Positions 60,101-64,000 of a stretch of 64,000 nucleotides of DNA are shown one piece after another. Within the stretch, counting starts at the first letter, position 1. The number at the start of each line of letters is the position of its first letter. The position numbers were made by a program, and so were the translations under genes. Source of the DNA: Linum tenue (lineage: Eukaryota > Streptophyta > Magnoliopsida > Malpighiales > Linaceae); contig CAMGYJ010000002.1 in assembly GCA_946122785.1 (NCBI GenBank), positions 69,961,703 to 70,025,702 of the forward strand, in the 5' to 3' direction. The notes beneath the pieces were generated by a model. The model ran no database searches and was not told where the DNA came from. It saw only the letters and a list, made by a program, of their open reading frames with translations.

Positions 60101-63100
60101 TCAGAAATATTCCTTGTGAAACTCGAATCTGGTCGTGGTCTTATGATTCATCTCTTGTGATAGCTTCTTTAGCTCCTTTGCCAACATAGGCATCCCGCAG
60201 TAGAACACCCCTGCAAAATAATTCAGTGGTATAGTTTGCTCAAGGTTGCTTACTAGGAACATAGATGATCTGTTAGTAGAGATGATGCAGGTTAGTTTTG
60301 GTTTGATTTATTATACCTATTGTGGCGAAGGGATGCTTTGAAGCTATTTTGGTGAAAACTTCTCTCCAATTTGGCCTGGCAAAGTGTGTCCTTACCTGTC
60401 AAGAGGGATATTTAGGGTCAAAATGCCAACTTTCTGCCACTTGTTCTAAGGTATTATATTTTAGGAAGGGATAGAGATATATATATATATATATATATAT
60501 TAGTAATTCATACCCTAGTGCCAGAGACGATGTCAACTCCATGTTTAGCGTGGTTGAGAGCTTGAACCATGGTGATCAAAGTTGACCTTGCATCTCCCTC
60601 CTCATATACACTTGTCAAGTAGTTGTGCATCTCGATTTGACCCTTTTTTCCATTGATAATTTTAAAATAACCCCATGTTAGAAACTCATCATAGAAAACT
60701 GACAACAGTCTGGATGATTGACAAGTCTTTTCTGAACTTACTTTGTGATCCATCTCTGCAACTTCATCCATAACTCCTTTAAACCATTCAAAAGATCCTG
60801 ATTCTCTTGTTACCCAGTAAAAGTGAGCATTGGTGGTTCTCTGTGTTTTCTTCTTACCGTTGCTCCCAGCTGTGGCGCTCGAAGATGCGTAACTATTTGA
60901 ACTGTTATCTGATATACTTGTATCTGTATTTGAATCCTGCACCATTGTCACACACACAGAGAATAAGAATCAATTGATTTTGAAACAAAATGACAGCTTC
61001 GGTCTACAAATTCACTGAGCCAAACACATCCTAGTTTTTTATTGGGCTAGGAAGGAAATACCGTTTGATAGTCTGTCGTTCTGGTGTTATTTAACAGATC
61101 CCTGAGGATGCTGATGAAAGGGGTAGCCCCAATCCCCAATCCCACAAGGAGTAGAACGTCATAGTTCTTGTAGTCCTGTGCCGGAGCCCCGTATGGACCA
61201 TCCAGATAGAGCTTTGGCTGTCTGCAGAACAGTATTAACTTGTAAGACTACTGAGAATTTGTTCATTGATGTAGATCAACAATATAACGAGATGAGTAAA
61301 TTCAGAGTTGATGAGCTTTGTTATTACCCTCTGTGATCCACACTCCCAAGGTGGCCGAATCTAGCTCGACCAATGACGGTCGATGAGTCATTGACCTCGG
61401 TGAAAACTCGCTTCAACTCCTGTGTCCAGTCACCCACTATCCGGATATGGACACTCAAGTACGGGTCTCCTGGTGCCGAAGTTATCGAAAACGGATGCCT
61501 GCAAATTCAGAAGCAACCCTGCCTAGATTAACAGGGAGCTCATAGGCAAAATGTTTCAGTTCGAGTTGCGGGGGTTCACTCACCACTCGAAAGAAGAAAT
61601 GGCGGGGCATTGAAGGAACATGTACTGCCCACTCTTGTACTTGAATCCCTGTGGTTTTGACATTGTTAAGCTGAAAACGTCTCCTGGCAAAACTGATACC
61701 TGCCAGAAGATTCAAGTAGACAATTGAGAACCAAAATCAGGTAAGCTCATCTCAGGAGCTGAAACATGCAATGAACATTATATTTGTAACACCTGAAACC
61801 ACATACCCTTAGAATCTTAGTAGAGCAATGCTCTGATCTGCAGGTACGCATGCTCCTCTCCATCACATACAACAGCAGTGGAGCCGAAATATACATCCAC
61901 GTCTGCAACATCAATCCGACGACCACAAAGTACTCAGTTGCCAGGTGAAGATCATGTTCAGTACTGTTAACAGAGTTACAGAGAAGGTGGATACTAAAAG
62001 AAGCAGCAGAAGGAAAGCTTACATTTCTCTCGTACCACTTGGTGGCGAAGTAGAGGAAGGTTCCATGGACAAAGAGCATAATGTAGACGATACAAGTAAG
62101 GTGATGCGAGTACCAGAAGGCGTTGAACCCTGTCAGCCTATTGAAAGGTGGAGGCAGCCTCACCACATTCCTCCTGAACTGGCTGGTCGCCAGGGTGAAT
62201 GCAATGGCCAGCAGCAGCACCATGGAGATCCCTGTCACGCCTTCAATGCTCGCCAACAGATCCCCATATGTAGGCTTCTCGCCTTTGAAATCGGATGCTA
62301 TCAGGTCGAATTTCTCCGGCGAGGCATTCGCCAGGCGAGGGAAGTCGCAGCCTAAGTGGCTGCCTCCGTGAACGAGGACCCCGACGGCTATTGCAATCGC
62401 AATCATCTTGTGGAAGTTGATGTTGTCGTCGAAAGGGACGACGGCCCTGGCCCTGGTGGAGCGAAGCCAGGTGATGGTGTTTCGACAGACGGGGAAGAGG
62501 ATGAGAGCCATGTTGAGCTTGAGAGTCTCGGCGGCGCCTTTGGCCGTGGCGAGGCAGTTGCCCATCACCTGATATGCGGCTTTGTCTTTGTAGACGGAGA
62601 ACTTCCAAGCGAAGAGGCAGGCCATTGCCGTCATCCAGAGGGTCAGAATCCAGCCTCGCTGCCAGTTCTCCAGGATGAGGCACCTGAGTTTGAAGGTGAG
62701 CCTGCGGGCCAGGTTGTGCGGCCTGAATGTGGTCAGGTTCTGGCTCCATCCATTGACGCTTGTTGTGCTCAGTGGCCTGCTGTAGTTCATGTACGTGTCT
62801 CTCCGCAGAAGAAGTGTTTCTAGCTGCCATAACTGGTCGAAAGCCAAAACAGAGTATGAAATAATGAACACTTAGATACAGTAACATAAAGGAGGATGGT
62901 AATTAGTAATTACTAATTACCCATCATTTAGTAATTTAAGACAAACCAAATTGTATCATCAATTGCGGCTGGAGACTGGAGTGATTAACAGGAACATTAC
63001 TTTTGTTTTTAAATAAAATATATGAAGAGAGTAATATTAAATATATTCGGAATTAGAAGCACCAAAGTATATGCATTTCTGGAATTTAGTGGTTTACAAG

Positions 63101-64000
63101 TAATTAGCGGGAAAGTTGGATCGGAAGCATCAATAATGCAGCATGTATTTAATGTAATTAAACTAAAAAGGATTGATCATATTATATAATAATAATTAAG
63201 TAATGAGCTGGAGATCGTGAAAGCGGGTGGGCGAGGGAGTTGAGGAATATTGGGATAATGGAATCCCACTTCTGGTAAGACTTCGGTCAGAAACAAACGG
63301 AAACTTGGGTTGCACGTAACCTAGCCCATTCCCAAGTTTGTAGTATATTGTTTGGTGACAGGTGTGTGCGGGTAAAAAGGCTTCAATTATAGACCTAGAT
63401 AGATGGAGAGTAATTAGAAGCAAAATCGGGTTTTGGTATCGTATTAGATTAAAGTAAAAACGTCCGCCACCTAAAACTGTTGAACTTTTAAACCTAATAA
63501 CTAACCGTTTTAAAAATACGTTTAATAATTAACTAAGAAATGTGACAGACGGAATGGAGAGTTTGGGTAAGGAAACCCCTCCAGTCCACACATGTGGGGA
63601 GTGGCATGGATTTTGTGAAGTAACAAATTCGAATTTAGCTGGAGAGAAATTCGTCCCGAAAAAGGATAAGTCGAAATGAATATACACAATGAAGAATAGT
63701 GAGTGGGTAATTAATAACATATACCAATCGATTTACTTACCTCAATGTATCCAAGATTTTCAGGATCCAGCTCCTCCATTATCAATGACGCATACTCTTC
63801 AGCTTGCTCTTTCAGTTTCGACAGCTTGTTAGCCGACGCGCTCAGCATTATCAGCTGCATCATACATACATGTTCATCATTCAGATCGACAAGTATGCGA
63901 TATAATCGTTATTTAAGGTGTGCAAATCAAGCTATCTCAACATCAAATAATAAAGGTTGATTTGATTTATCTTAGAAATCAACGAGAAAATGGTACCTCC
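60101..64000 (-). CDS. RBOH: Respiratory burst oxidase homologue (NADPH oxidase), 5' part outside window
   Basis: Plasma-membrane enzyme that passes electrons from NADPH through FAD and two hemes to apoplastic oxygen, making superoxide. Exons read in frame: 63997-64000 (end of an exon), 63741-63854, 62023-62832, 61807-61902, 61584-61699, 61328-61498, 61062-61221, 60742-60936, 60514-60642, 60317-60395 and 60101-60210 (stop 60101-60103). About 661 residues are visible; plant members have about 900, so the N-terminal region and first EF-hand lie upstream. Seen: EF-hand remnant [27 protein letters not shown], heme-region histidines in [15 protein letters not shown] and [22 protein letters not shown] motif [16 protein letters not shown] motifs [20 protein letters not shown] and [13 protein letters not shown], and C-terminal FEFHKEYF. 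The exon at 60742-60936 encodes a variable Ser/Asn-rich loop. No disabling change was seen. Confidence 0.95.
60478..60500. repeat. (TA)n microsatellite in an RBOH intron
   Basis: About eleven TA units within the intron 60396-60513. Confidence 0.9.

Noticed and set aside
61945..62823. Plus-strand ORFs across the RBOH membrane domain
   Set aside because: Antisense shadows of the GC-rich large RBOH exon, which has clear family motifs on the minus strand.

Overview
The window is nuclear DNA from a flowering plant, most likely a eudicot. Genes have short GT-AG introns, spacers are AT-rich, and there are plant-specific families: an RRP12-like ribosome-biogenesis gene, ATL-type RING-H2 proteins, an FMO1-type monooxygenase and a respiratory burst oxidase. 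hAT-type elements and MITEs are unusually frequent. No bacterial, organellar or viral segment was recognised. Exon structures were read by eye from frame continuity, splice sites and family knowledge, without transcript data.

Layout. 1-6404 (-): twelve exons of an RRP12-like gene whose 3' end lies outside the window. 6.5-9.1 kb: MITE-like elements and a decayed LINE ORF1. 9.1-19.5 kb (+): three RING-H2 genes. The first two sit in a tandem duplication, and only the first unit carries a solo LTR and a hAT element; the second unit shows both empty target sites. 20.1-24.4 kb: a GC-rich TIR element, a hAT element carrying the 5' part of an MKK9-like MAP kinase kinase gene, and a foldback MITE split by another hAT element. 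24.8-25.5 kb (+): a conserved plant protein of unknown function. 25.5-37.8 kb: repeats, a LINE ORF2 fragment (-) and a probable LTR relic. 37.8-43.4 kb (+): an FMO1-like gene with a hAT MITE just upstream of its TATA box, nested hAT elements in intron 2, and an apparent 14-base frameshifting deletion in exon 2. 43.4-57.9 kb: gene-poor, with repeats, a possible small transcription unit, a decayed gene start and a copia-like LTR. 58.0-59.1 kb (+): a two-exon gene for a 103-residue membrane protein. 60.1-64.0 kb (-): the C-terminal two thirds of a respiratory burst oxidase gene.

The genes do not form one pathway. Several belong to families used in plant immunity (FMO1, RBOH, ATL RING-H2, and the captured MKK9-like piece), but nothing in the sequence shows they act as a unit. 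The strongest unusual signals are the gene-fragment-carrying hAT element, the frameshifted FMO1 gene whose wrong frame stays open for about 270 codons, and the hAT insertions that can be checked against empty sites inside the window.
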